A stretch of 64,000 bases of DNA from Arthrobacter sp. ISL-48 (GTDB lineage: Bacteria; Actinomycetota; Actinomycetes; Actinomycetales; Micrococcaceae): the NCBI RefSeq assembly GCF_018613805.1, contig NZ_JAGGPL010000013.1, positions 124,001 to 188,000 on the forward strand, written 5' to 3'. Every line of letters begins with the position of its first letter. The stretch's first letter is position 1. A program made the translations under genes and the position numbers. The notes beneath the pieces were generated by a model. That model did not search any database, was not told the origin of the DNA, and saw only the letters and a list, made by a program, of their open reading frames with translations. Of this stretch, positions 53,722-62,613 are shown piece by piece.

Positions 53722-54467
53722 CCTACGCCGCGCACCGTCTGGAGCCATCGAGGACGCTGGGGCGAATCCCCGAGCTTCTTGCGCAGGTTTCCCATGTGGA
53801 CTTCCACGGAACGTTCATCCGCTTCGCTGATGTAACTGCCGACGTCGTAGTCCTCGTCGCGGAGGCGCCGCACCAGATCCGATTTGGTCCGGACCGTCCG
53901 CCCCGCCTCCAGGAGGGCGTACAGGAGTTCAAACTCTGTCCGGGTCAGGTTCAGTTCCTGGCCATCCACAGCCACCGAGCGCGACGCATAGCTAAGGACC
54001 AACCCGTTATGGCTGTAATTCCCGCTCCCCGTGACCCTTTGTCCGCCCTGCGCTGCCGCCTCCGCGGGTACGGAATGAGGAGCAGGGTCCGGGACTAAGC
54101 GGGGCCGGCGCATCATGGCAGCCACCCGGGCCCGCAGTTCCCTGGGTCGGAAGGGCTTGGTGAGGTAATCGTCGGCACCGGACTCCAGGCCAATCAGCGT
54201 GTCCAGCTCGTCAGCCCGGGCCGTCAGCATCACGATGTAGGCGTCGGAAAATTCGCGGATCTGGCGTGAGACTTCAAAACCGTCAATATCTGGCAATCCC
54301 AGATCCAGCGTTATCACGTCGGGGTTCAGGTTTTTCGCAGCCAGAACCCCCTCGGCGCCGCTGGCCGCAACCGATACCTGAAAGCCTGCCTGGCTCAGCA
54401 CCGTACGTACCAATTCCCGGATGTCCTGATCGTCCTCGATTACCAGACCTACACGTGCTTCACTCAT
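53694..54467 (-). CDS. OmpR-family response regulator
   Basis: A 257-residue regulator: receiver domain (1-115) with acidic pocket IEDDQDIREL, phospho-Asp in DVITLDLGLPDIDGF, Thr in MLTARAD and Lys in YLTKPF; linker (about 120-155); then a winged-helix trans_reg_C domain with LNLTRTEFELLYALLEAGRTVRTKSDLVRRL and SVEVHMGNLRKKLGD. The ATG at 54467 has GAGGGGG upstream. It is divergent from the sensor kinase gene 100 bp away, and its 3' end overlaps the Hpt-like gene. Confidence 0.92.
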   Translation of the reverse strand: MSEARVGLVIEDDQDIRELVRTVLSQAGFQVSVAASGAEGVLAAKNLNPDVITLDLGLPDIDGFEVSRQIREFSDAYIVMLTARADELDTLIGLESGADDYLTKPFRPRELRARVAAMMRRPRLVPDPAPHSVPAEAAAQGGQRVTGSGNYSHNGLVLSYASRSVAVDGQELNLTRTEFELLYALLEAGRTVRTKSDLVRRLRDEDYDVGSYISEADERSVEVHMGNLRKKLGDSPQRPRWLQTVRGVGYRLAPEER

Positions 54468-54566
54468 CGCAGCCCCCTCAGCCAGCCCTACTCGTGAGAA
54501 GTATAGCTGGCTGCCGATATCCTGCTGGTATGCAACTCGATTATCCGGCGTCCCAGGCACGTATCC

Positions 54567-56222
54567 ATGACTAAGCCTGTAGCGAAGCCCTCCGGCAGAC
54601 TGAGGTTTTTCCGCCGGCAGTTCCACGAATACCGGCTGACGGACCGGGTTGCCCTGAGCCAGATGCCACTTTTCGTCACCACGGTGCTGACGGCAATCCT
54701 CGTCGCTGCGTTCTTCCCAGTCAGCATGGGCCACCCGCTGTTTATTGCGTTCCTGGTCTCCCAGCTTTCGATCATGGTCCTTTGCTATGCAGTGCCATGG
54801 GAGCGCCTGCCGTACACCAGCTTCCTCGTTCTGCCGCTGCTGGACTTCATCTCGATCGCGCTGGGAAGGGAAGGCGGACAGGACGGGCTGACGGGCATCA
54901 GCCTGCTCGCGGTTTTCCCCGTAATCTGGCTGTGCGCCTCGGGCTTCTACCCACGTGCTGCCCTGTGTCTCTCCTTCCTTGGGCCGCTGGCAATCATTTG
55001 GGTGCCCCTCTTCATCCGGGGAGACATATCCGGGCCCAGTTTGGCGCGTTCGTTACTCCTTCCCGTGATGATGCTGGGGATCGGGGTGTCCGTGACTGTG
55101 CTGACGATGAGCATGGCACGGCAGCAACAAGTCCTGGAGGAGAAGGACCAGCAACTCCTGGACAGCCTGCGCAGGAGCAAGCGGCACGAGTCGCTGCTGA
55201 ATACCATCCTGGACACGGTCCACCTGGGCGTGCTTGCTGTCGACGCCGACGGTCACGACGTACTGATGAACCGCAAGCAGCGCGCTAACCATGAACTCGC
55301 CAGACCGAAGGACATCGAGGATCCCAACGAGTCCCAGTTGCTGGTCTTCGCTGCAGACCGCACCACGCCGGTCCCCGTGGAAGAACGGCCAGTGCGCCGG
55401 GCCGTACTGGGCGAGACCTTCACGGACTACCTCGTCTGGTTAGGCTCGGGAAGCGAGCAGCGTGCCATCACCACTACGGCACGCGCCATGAAGGAGCCCG
55501 ACGGCGGGTTCGCCGGTTCAGTGGTCGTATTCAGTGACGTGACGGATCTGGTGAACGCCCTTGAGGCCAAGGATGACTTCGTCTCCAACGTGTCCCATGA
55601 ATTCAGGACTCCCCTGACGTCCATCCTGGGCTATGTGGAAATCCTGATGGATGACGATCTTGCGGAGCACCAACGGCACTCGCTGGAGATCGTGCGGCGG
55701 AACTCAGAGCGGCTACTGACCCTGGTCTCTGATCTGCTGGCAAGTAGGAACGGCCAGCTGATCGTGACACCCGAGGCCGTTGATGTGGCCGAGCTGGTCC
55801 GAGCGAGCGTGTCAGCGGCCATGCCCAAGGCTGCGGCCTCGCACGTGGCGCTGGAGGCTGCGACGCCGGAGCGGCTGGATGCCCATGTGGACGGCGCCCG
55901 CATCTCCCAGGTTTTGGATAACCTGGTTTCCAATGCCATCAAGTACTCGCCCGAGGGCGGCAATGTGCTGGTATCCCTAGAGGCGCAGGAGGGCCGCCTG
56001 ACCTGCCAAGTCAGGGACACCGGCATGGGCATGAGCGCCGATGATCAGGCTGAGGTCTTCACCAAATTCTTCCGCACCAGCAACGTGCGCCGGACGAACA
56101 TACCGGGGGTAGGTCTGGGCCTGCCCATCAGCAAGGCCATTGTGGAGGCTCACGGCGGCACCATTGAGGTGGACAGTGCGTTGGGCCAGGGAACGACGTT
56201 TACCTTCCGGGTACCGGTCTAG
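54567..56222 (+). CDS. Membrane sensor histidine kinase with PAS domain
   Basis: A 551-residue kinase. About six hydrophobic segments lie in residues 30-190 (MASE-like sensor region), then a coiled-coil (RQQQVLEEKDQQLLDSLRRS), a PAS domain (200-330), HisKA with His in FVSNVSHEFRTPLTSILGYVE (about 352), and HATPase with N box DNLVSNAIKYSPEG, RDTGMGMSADD and GVGLGLPISKAIVEAHGG. It should phosphorylate the neighbouring OmpR-type regulator. The ATG at 54567 lacks a strong Shine-Dalgarno. It ends 8 bp before the mcrC stop. Confidence 0.9.
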   Translation: MTKPVAKPSGRLRFFRRQFHEYRLTDRVALSQMPLFVTTVLTAILVAAFFPVSMGHPLFIAFLVSQLSIMVLCYAVPWERLPYTSFLVLPLLDFISIALGREGGQDGLTGISLLAVFPVIWLCASGFYPRAALCLSFLGPLAIIWVPLFIRGDISGPSLARSLLLPVMMLGIGVSVTVLTMSMARQQQVLEEKDQQLLDSLRRSKRHESLLNTILDTVHLGVLAVDADGHDVLMNRKQRANHELARPKDIEDPNESQLLVFAADRTTPVPVEERPVRRAVLGETFTDYLVWLGSGSEQRAITTTARAMKEPDGGFAGSVVVFSDVTDLVNALEAKDDFVSNVSHEFRTPLTSILGYVEILMDDDLAEHQRHSLEIVRRNSERLLTLVSDLLASRNGQLIVTPEAVDVAELVRASVSAAMPKAAASHVALEAATPERLDAHVDGARISQVLDNLVSNAIKYSPEGGNVLVSLEAQEGRLTCQVRDTGMGMSADDQAEVFTKFFRTSNVRRTNIPGVGLGLPISKAIVEAHGGTIEVDSALGQGTTFTFRVPV

Positions 56223-56229
56223 GCCCAGC

Positions 56230-57522
56230 TCACTTGACCGGGGCGGCCTGGCGGACCACGTCGCCCCAGGACTGCCCGGCAAGGTCCGCGACGGCAGCCA
56301 GGATTTCAGCTGGGGGCCGGGACAGATCCAGCGGAAACTCAACGATGTCAATGTCTGTGTTAAGGATGCGCCGAAGCTTCACCTCGCCCGCGCCAGCATA
56401 AACCAGCCACGCTGTCGGCACCCTCAGGGCGGTGCAGTGTGCCAGGATCTGGTAATGGTCCGCGGTCAAGGACGCGCCCAGATCCGATGCCGCCTTGTAC
56501 TTGGTGTTGTAGACCACCACCGGGCGTCCGCCCAGCAGGTGCACCGCATCCGGGCGCACGGAGAGCCGGTCAGAATCCCGGACGGCCTCACTCAGGATGG
56601 CGTTGTACCGCAACCGCAGCTCACCCGGGTACGCCGCCATAGCTTCGCGGAGGGCGCTCCCGACAAAGTCCTGGAACACCTGTGCCATGTCCACTACGAA
56701 CGACGCCGTCTGCTGGCGGCCGTCGCCGGCTTCGGCGGAAGCATTACGCAAAATCAGCTCCGCCAGGCGGAGCACCGGTTGATAGCGGACGTTCATCCGG
56801 CTGGCTTTCCACGGCGGGAGGGGAGCGCCTGCCGGCAGGCGGGTGACGGCGTCGAGCTTTCCCCTGAGTTGCCGCAGGCGGCTCAAAACTTCGGGCCGTA
56901 CGCGCGGCACCTGGCTCATGCGTTCCAGCGCGGCCCGAAGGATCCGGTTTTCGGCGATGTCCTCCGTGAACTCGTCGTAGGACACTTCCAATGGCACCAG
57001 CATGCCGGGGCGGCGGGAGATCTGGTCGGAGATGCGGATCCTGCCCTTGACGGTGCGGAGGGACTCGTCCACGTTGAGGTAGCCCTGCATGACGCCGCGG
57101 CCCAGGGCACGTTCGGCGAGTTGTGCCAGCGATTCGGCCAGCGCGCTCCAGAGTTCGCGTTCCTCGACGGCGGCGACGGAATCGGGCCGGAAGCCCTGAT
57201 TGCCGGCGTAGCTGAGGAGGAACAGGAGCCGGCTGAGCCCCAGCCGGTCCTTGGGCCTGACGTCCAGCTGCACGCTGGCCGTCCGGACCGAACCCACTTT
57301 GCCTACCGGTTCGATCCGATGCAGGCCCATACCTATCGGCGACGCTTTCGCCAGGCCGCTTGAGTTGAGGAACGCCGCGCTGGCAGGGTCCAGCTTCTCC
57401 ACGATTCCGCCGGACAGCTCGTCCAGGACCAGGTGCCTGACGGCCGAGGCAGGGCCGCCGGATCCAGGGCTACCCGGACGCAAGGCGTCCCAGCAACTGG
57501 TCCAGCCCGAAGCGTTCCTCAA
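56230..57522 (-). CDS. mcrC: McrC-like nuclease subunit with altered active-site residues
   Basis: A 430-residue McrC family protein. The N-terminal half (LVLDELSGGIVEKLDP to SYDEFTEDIAENRILRAALER) is the McrC pattern; the C-terminal nuclease domain has MAQVFQDFV (about 284), RPDAV (D325) and VYNTKYKA (N339, K341). McrC nuclease domains typically read FE at the first place and D-x-K at the last; here they are FQ and N-x-K, so two acids have become amides while D325 and K341 remain. The start is uncertain: a TTG at 57522 overlaps the mcrB end by 53 bp, and a TTG at about 57483 is an alternative. Coupled with mcrB. Confidence 0.85.
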   Translation of the reverse strand: MRNASGWTSCWDALRPGSPGSGGPASAVRHLVLDELSGGIVEKLDPASAAFLNSSGLAKASPIGMGLHRIEPVGKVGSVRTASVQLDVRPKDRLGLSRLLFLLSYAGNQGFRPDSVAAVEERELWSALAESLAQLAERALGRGVMQGYLNVDESLRTVKGRIRISDQISRRPGMLVPLEVSYDEFTEDIAENRILRAALERMSQVPRVRPEVLSRLRQLRGKLDAVTRLPAGAPLPPWKASRMNVRYQPVLRLAELILRNASAEAGDGRQQTASFVVDMAQVFQDFVGSALREAMAAYPGELRLRYNAILSEAVRDSDRLSVRPDAVHLLGGRPVVVYNTKYKAASDLGASLTADHYQILAHCTALRVPTAWLVYAGAGEVKLRRILNTDIDIVEFPLDLSRPPAEILAAVADLAGQSWGDVVRQAAPVK

Positions 57523-59701
57523 GCTGCGCCCGGGTCAGTTGTCCGTGATAGTGCTCCTCCAGCAGCGGCATGAGCTCGTATTTCCAGATCCGCCTCAGGC
57601 CGCCCGGCGTCTGGGCGGCGGGCTTCATGAAGTAGGAGGGTCCGATCATCAGGTCCCGGTCCCATTCATCAATGGCCGCATTCAGCGCGTCGAGCAGCAG
57701 CGCCGGGGTGGTGTCCAGTTGGCGGGCCTGCAGGAAGCGCAACAATGAGCCCTTCACCGGTTCCGTCTGTGGATGCAGCTCGATGAAGGCAAAACGTCGG
57801 CGGATGGCAGCATCCATCATGGCGATGGACCTGTCGGCTGTGTTCATGGTGCCGATGATGTAGAGGTTGTCCGGCAGGGTGAATGGCTCGTTGGGGCTGT
57901 ACTGCAGGTAGATCCGGTCATCCCGGTATTCCAGCAGGAAGTAGAGCTCGCCGAACACCTTGGCCAGGTTGGCGCGGTTCATCTCGTCGATGATCAGGAA
58001 GTACGGCTTATTTTCATTGCCGGGCTTGGCGGCTTCCTCGGCGAGCCTGCGCAGCGGCCCTGCCACCAGCTTGAAGGACACCTGTCCTTCGTCCGTCTTG
58101 TCGGGCCGGTAGCCCTCGAAGAAGTCCTCATAAGCGTATGACGGGTGGAACTGCACGAGTTTCACGCGCTCGTCGGTGCTGTCATCGGCCAGTTCTGCGG
58201 CGAGGTGTTTGGCCAGATAGGTCTTGCCGGTTCCGGGCGGACCGTAAAGGACCAACTGGCGGTTTTCCTCAAGCAGTTCGGCGATCTCCTGCAGCGGCTC
58301 AAGATCCATGTGAAGCGACTCAGCGAACTCACGGGTGAGCGGGCTGAAGCCCTCCTGGACAGGATGGACGACGGCGGCGGCCTCACCGGCGTCGTCGTCT
58401 TCCGGTTCCGCCTCGGCCGGAAGGAGCGCCTGCAGGGCCTGCACCACCCGTGTGACGTCCACAATGATTCCCGGAGTGGCAAGCTGGCGCTGGACATGCC
58501 TAGGCAGGTCTGTGGTGGTGTGACCTTCGTCGAACCAGCGCACCTTGCGGCGCATCCGCCGGTTGTCGTCGTTGTGTTCGGGCTCCCCCAGCACCACGCC
58601 GAGGCGGACAGTGCCGGAGTGCTGGTAGAGCACCAGGTCGCCGGGCTTCATGACGGTCAGGAAGGCAAACACCGCCGTCTTGGTGTCCTCGCGCTCCACG
58701 TAGCCCAGGTGCTTGTAGTCCTCATCCACGGCGTGCTGCACCAGGCCGGCAGTGACTCCGGGGTCGAGCAGGCGAAGGTGTTCGACGTCGAGGGTCACCT
58801 TTTCCTCGCCCTGCCAGGCTGCCAGCAGCTCGGTGTTGTCACTGTGCGTGCGCAGCAGCCAGGCGCGGCGTCCGGGATCCCCCACCTTGCGCCACTGACT
58901 CACCAGCTGGCGTGCGTACCAGTCGATGCGCTGGCCGGCCTGTTCGTCCAGGTGGCGGCGGATGCGGTGGATGTCAGCCGTCACGTCCTCATCGCTGTCG
59001 CCTCTGGCCCCACCCACCAGCGAGGCGAAGGCGTCCCGGATCTCCTGGCGCTCGACGTCGGCCACCACTGGCTCGAAGTAACTGGGCCAGGCGAGGTACT
59101 CGATGCTGCGGCGGATCGCTGGCTGGTCGCCTGGGGTACCTGCCGCGAGCTCATGGAACTTCAGCGGGTCCTTGAGCGCGTTGATGACGGCTGAAGGGAT
59201 CTGCTGGTCGACGTGCTGGACGAACCGGCACAGCCACTTGAGGTGGTCCCAGATGGTCCAGTTGAATTCGGCGGTGCGGTCACGGATCACGCCATGGTCC
59301 GTCATGCCTTTGTACAGTTCCTCGGGCAGTTCCAGCGGCGGCTCCAGCCATGACGCTGCCTCGGCCACCCGAGCCCGTTTGACCTTAAGCGACTTGACCT
59401 CGTGGGCCAACGGCAACGACTGCAGGAAGAGCAGCTCGACGGCCAGCTGTTTGGCCGCGCGCGAGGCGTCCTGGAGGTTCTCGCGGAGGTTGGTCATCAT
59501 GGGTGCCTTGGGGTCCGGAACGCCCCGTTCCAGACGTTCCAGCAGCTCGGCCGCGGCCTCCGCAGTCCATGTCAAGGTACGGTCGTCCAGAGCTGAGGGC
59601 TTGCCTTGCAAACCCGGCCCGAGCACAAACCAGGCCGCGTCTTCGATCTCCCGGGAGATACCGAGGGCGCGGGTCAAGGCTGTTTTTGGGGCAAGGGTCA
59701 T
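57470..59701 (-). CDS. mcrB: McrB-like AAA+ GTPase with N-terminal PUA/EVE-like domain
   Basis: A 743-residue protein. About 1-270 is helical with no family assigned. About 275-430 (RRAWLLRTHSDNTELLAAW, then GDLVLYQHSGTVRLGVVLGEP) resembles a PUA/EVE-like modified-base reader. The AAA+ module follows with Walker A VLYGPPGTGKTY (about 486), FFEGYRP, LIIDEMNRANLAKVFGELYFLLEYR and the McrB signature MNTADRSIAMMDAAIRRRF. McrB binds methylated DNA, hydrolyses GTP and drives McrC to cut it: a type IV restriction system. The ATG at 59701 starts the pair. Confidence 0.9.
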   Translation of the reverse strand: MTLAPKTALTRALGISREIEDAAWFVLGPGLQGKPSALDDRTLTWTAEAAAELLERLERGVPDPKAPMMTNLRENLQDASRAAKQLAVELLFLQSLPLAHEVKSLKVKRARVAEAASWLEPPLELPEELYKGMTDHGVIRDRTAEFNWTIWDHLKWLCRFVQHVDQQIPSAVINALKDPLKFHELAAGTPGDQPAIRRSIEYLAWPSYFEPVVADVERQEIRDAFASLVGGARGDSDEDVTADIHRIRRHLDEQAGQRIDWYARQLVSQWRKVGDPGRRAWLLRTHSDNTELLAAWQGEEKVTLDVEHLRLLDPGVTAGLVQHAVDEDYKHLGYVEREDTKTAVFAFLTVMKPGDLVLYQHSGTVRLGVVLGEPEHNDDNRRMRRKVRWFDEGHTTTDLPRHVQRQLATPGIIVDVTRVVQALQALLPAEAEPEDDDAGEAAAVVHPVQEGFSPLTREFAESLHMDLEPLQEIAELLEENRQLVLYGPPGTGKTYLAKHLAAELADDSTDERVKLVQFHPSYAYEDFFEGYRPDKTDEGQVSFKLVAGPLRRLAEEAAKPGNENKPYFLIIDEMNRANLAKVFGELYFLLEYRDDRIYLQYSPNEPFTLPDNLYIIGTMNTADRSIAMMDAAIRRRFAFIELHPQTEPVKGSLLRFLQARQLDTTPALLLDALNAAIDEWDRDLMIGPSYFMKPAAQTPGGLRRIWKYELMPLLEEHYHGQLTRAQLEERFGLDQLLGRLASG

Positions 59702-59774
59702 GGATCAAATTTACAGGCTCAAGCTGGGCGTCCGCTCCAAAGCTGTGGAGCAAGCCGGTCAACTCCTTGACTGC

Positions 59775-60005
59775 TTACTTGACCTCCGCTGGCCTCTTGC
59801 GGCCAAACACGAAGTAGCCCATGGGCCCAATAAAGTTAATCAGGGCAGCCAGCCGCCAGGCCGCCTTCGGCCCGTTGATCAGCTCCGCCGGCCGCCGCGA
59901 GATATCCCGCTGGGCAGCCAGCATGAGCGACACTTGCGCAATTCCAACTGCCACCGTCCCCGCCCGTGCCGCCGGCGACATTTCCTTCCAGGTTTTCTTG
60001 GCCAT
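59775..60005 (-). CDS. Small PLDc_N-like membrane protein
   Basis: A 76-residue protein with two hydrophobic segments (about 15-31 and 52-68) and a RRPAELINGPKAAWRLAALINFIGPMGYFVFGRKR end that fits the phospholipase-D N-terminal (PLDc_N) family of short membrane proteins. The ATG at 60005 has AAGGAGAT upstream, supporting expression. Function unknown; it lies between mcrB and the thioesterase gene in the same direction. Confidence 0.75.
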   Translation of the reverse strand: MAKKTWKEMSPAARAGTVAVGIAQVSLMLAAQRDISRRPAELINGPKAAWRLAALINFIGPMGYFVFGRKRPAEVK

Positions 60006-60074
60006 GGTTCAATCTCCTTAGTCCAGGTTCTCAGTTTCGGGTGTATGCCCTGCCAGTGCAACGGTCTGACGAAC

Positions 60075-60539
60075 TCACACCGTGAACGGCGCGATCCGCT
60101 CTTTTTGCTGCGGGGTCAGCCGCTGGACCCTGCCGCTGGCCTCGTCCACAAACGCCAAATGGCTGCTGGCCCTGACGCAGTCCTCCCTCGTGACCGGATC
60201 CTGCAGCAGGTAGTGGATGTCGAAGCTGGCACCCTTCACCGCGCCGATCCACACCTGGACCACTGCCGGGACGTTGCGGTACTCCAGCGTCCTGACGTAG
60301 CGGATCTTGTGGTCCACCACCAGGGCCAGGGTGCCCTCCGGAACGTCGTTGAAGAGGGACACCTCCGGCTCAATGCCGGGCAGGCCGGCACCGCGGGGCG
60401 GACCGAATGCCGCGATCCGCGCCTCCTCAAGCATCCGGACAATCTGGACGTTGTTGATGTGCCCATAGGCGTCCATGTCTCCCCAGCGCATGGGAACCAG
60501 AACCTCGATGCGCCGATGGTCCGTCTGCTGTCCAGGCAC
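60075..60539 (-). CDS. 4HBT-family acyl-CoA thioesterase
   Basis: A 154-residue hotdog-fold protein with the 4HBT motif RWGDMDAYGHINNVQIVRMLEEAR, where Asp in WGDMD is the catalytic residue, followed by DHKIRYVRTLEYRNVPAVVQVWIG and SHLAFVDEASGRVQRL. It should hydrolyse acyl-CoA esters, possibly short- to medium-chain. Gene order is thioesterase then the PLDc_N-like peptide gene in the same direction; the ABC genes lie upstream, and 23 bp separate it from them. Confidence 0.88.
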   Translation of the reverse strand: MPGQQTDHRRIEVLVPMRWGDMDAYGHINNVQIVRMLEEARIAAFGPPRGAGLPGIEPEVSLFNDVPEGTLALVVDHKIRYVRTLEYRNVPAVVQVWIGAVKGASFDIHYLLQDPVTREDCVRASSHLAFVDEASGRVQRLTPQQKERIAPFTV

Positions 60540-60562
60540 CGTGGCACCGGCGCCCTGCCCGC

Positions 60563-62613
60563 TCAGCTGTGCACCGCCGTCGAATCGTCCACAGTGGTTT
60601 CTTCAACGTTGGAACCAGAGAACTGGGACATGTAGAGGCGGTAGTAGGCGCCTTCAGCCGCGAGCAGCGTCTTGTGGTTGCCCTGTTCCACGATCTTGCC
60701 GTTCTCCATCACCAGGATGGTGTCGGCATCGCGGATGGTGGACAGCCGGTGGGCGATCACAAAGCTGGTGCGGTCCGTCCGCAGCGCGGCCATGGCCTTC
60801 TGCACCAGGAGTTCCGTCCGGGTGTCCACAGAACTGGTGGCCTCGTCCAGGATGAGCAGCGACGGGTTGGCCACGAATGCGCGGGCGATGGTGATGAGCT
60901 GCTTTTCACCGGCGCTGACGTTATTTCCTTCCTCGTCGATCACGGTGTTGTAGCCTTCCGGCAGGCCGCGCACAAAACGGTCCACGAAGGTGGCCTTGGC
61001 GGCCGCCATGACCTGTTCCTCGGTGGCGTCCAGATTGCCGTAACGGATGTTGTCGTAGATGGAGCCGCCGAACAGCCAGGCGTCCTGTAGCACCATTCCC
61101 ACCTTGGCCCGGAGCTCCGCCCTGCTCAGGTGCGTGACATCCACCCCGTCCAGGGTGATGGATCCGGAGTTGAGCTCGTAGAAGCGCATCACCAGGTTCA
61201 CCAGGGTGGTTTTGCCGGCCCCTGTGGGCCCGACAATGGCTACGGTGTGGCCGGGCTCGGCGGTAAAGGAGAGGTTCTCGATCAGCGGCTTGTCCTCTGT
61301 GTAGCTGAAGTGACGTCCCTGAATTCCACATGCCCGTCCGTCTTGGCCGGCAGATGCTCAGAGGCGGTTTCGGCGTCCTGCTCATCCGCGTCCAGGAATT
61401 CGAACACCCGCTCCGAGGAAGCCACACCGGACTGGAGCATGTTTGCCATGCCCGCCATCTGGCCCAGCGGCTGGGTGAACTCGCGTGAGTATTGGATGAA
61501 GGCGGTGGCGTCGCCCAGGGACATGGAGCCCGACGCCACCCGCAGGCCGCCAACTACGGCAATGCCCACGTAGCTGAGGTACGAGACGAACTGCATCACG
61601 GGGAAGATGATGCCGGAGACGAACTGCGCTCCGAAGCTGGCCTTGTATAGTTCCTCGTTGCGTTCCTCAAAGCGTTCCAGCATGTCGGCGTCGCGGCCGA
61701 AGACCCGCACCAGGTCGTGTCCGGAGAAAGATTCCTCGATCTGGCCGTTCAGCGCACCGGTATTTTTCCACTGCGCCGCGAAGAGCTTTTGGCTGCGCGA
61801 GCCAATAATCCCGGCCGCGACGCCGGACAGCGGAAGGGCTACCAGGGCGATGAGCGCCAGTTGCCAGGACACGATGAACATCATGATCACAATGCCGACG
61901 ACCGTCAGGAGCGAACTGATCAGCTGCGCGAAGGCCTGCTGGAGCGCCTGCTGGACGTTGTCGACATCGTTCGTCACCCGGGACAGGACATCGCCGCGCT
62001 GGCGGGTGTCGAAGTAGTTGAGCGGCAGCCGGTTCAGCTTCTTTTCAGTATCGTCCCGGAGCCGCCGGATCACCTTCATGACAAGGCGGTTCAAGACGTA
62101 GCCCTGCAACCACAGGAAGATGTTCGCCACGAAGTACATCAGCAGCACGATGGAAATGAGGACTGTGAGCTTCTGGAAGTTGATCCCGGTGCCCGGCACG
62201 AGTTCCATCCGGGAGACCATGTCGGCGAAGTTATCCTGGCCTTGCTGGCGCAGGCCGGCGACGAACTCGTCCTTGCTTGCGCCGGCCGGCAGCTGTTTGC
62301 CGACTACCCCGCCGAAGATGACATCCATTGCCTGGCCCAGGATCTTGGGGGCGATGACGTTCAGGACAACGGAGACCACCACCAGGGCCACCACGGCGTA
62401 GATGCCGAGTGCCTCAGGCTTCAGGAGACCTATCAGCCGCTTGGCAGAGGGCCAGAAGTGCTCAGCCTTTTTGGCCGGCATGCCTCCGAACATATCCCCG
62501 TCAGCTTCAGAGGGCTTGTACTCCTCCTCGACGAAATCGTCGTCCTCCAGGACCTCCATTGGTGTTGCCGCTGTTTCCTCAGCCGTTGTCGAGTCCTTCT
62601 TGTGGCCGCTCAT
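60563..62613 (-). pseudogene. ABC exporter subunit, frameshifted between membrane and ATPase domains
   Basis: The first part (62613 to about 61310) encodes residues 1-435: an acidic N-terminus and six membrane segments of an ABC type I exporter. After GHVEFRDVT the frame should continue as [19 protein letters not shown] and then GPTGAGKTT, but one base is missing near 61309-61313 (GTC ACT TCA in place of GTC ACC TTC) and the frame stops at 61282. The ATPase part then continues in another frame with VSAGEKQL (signature, degenerate), [12 protein letters not shown] (Walker B) and the H-loop IAHRLSTI to the stop at 60563. Without the shift the protein would be 683 residues. Real loss and sequencing error are both possible. 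Confidence 0.85.
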
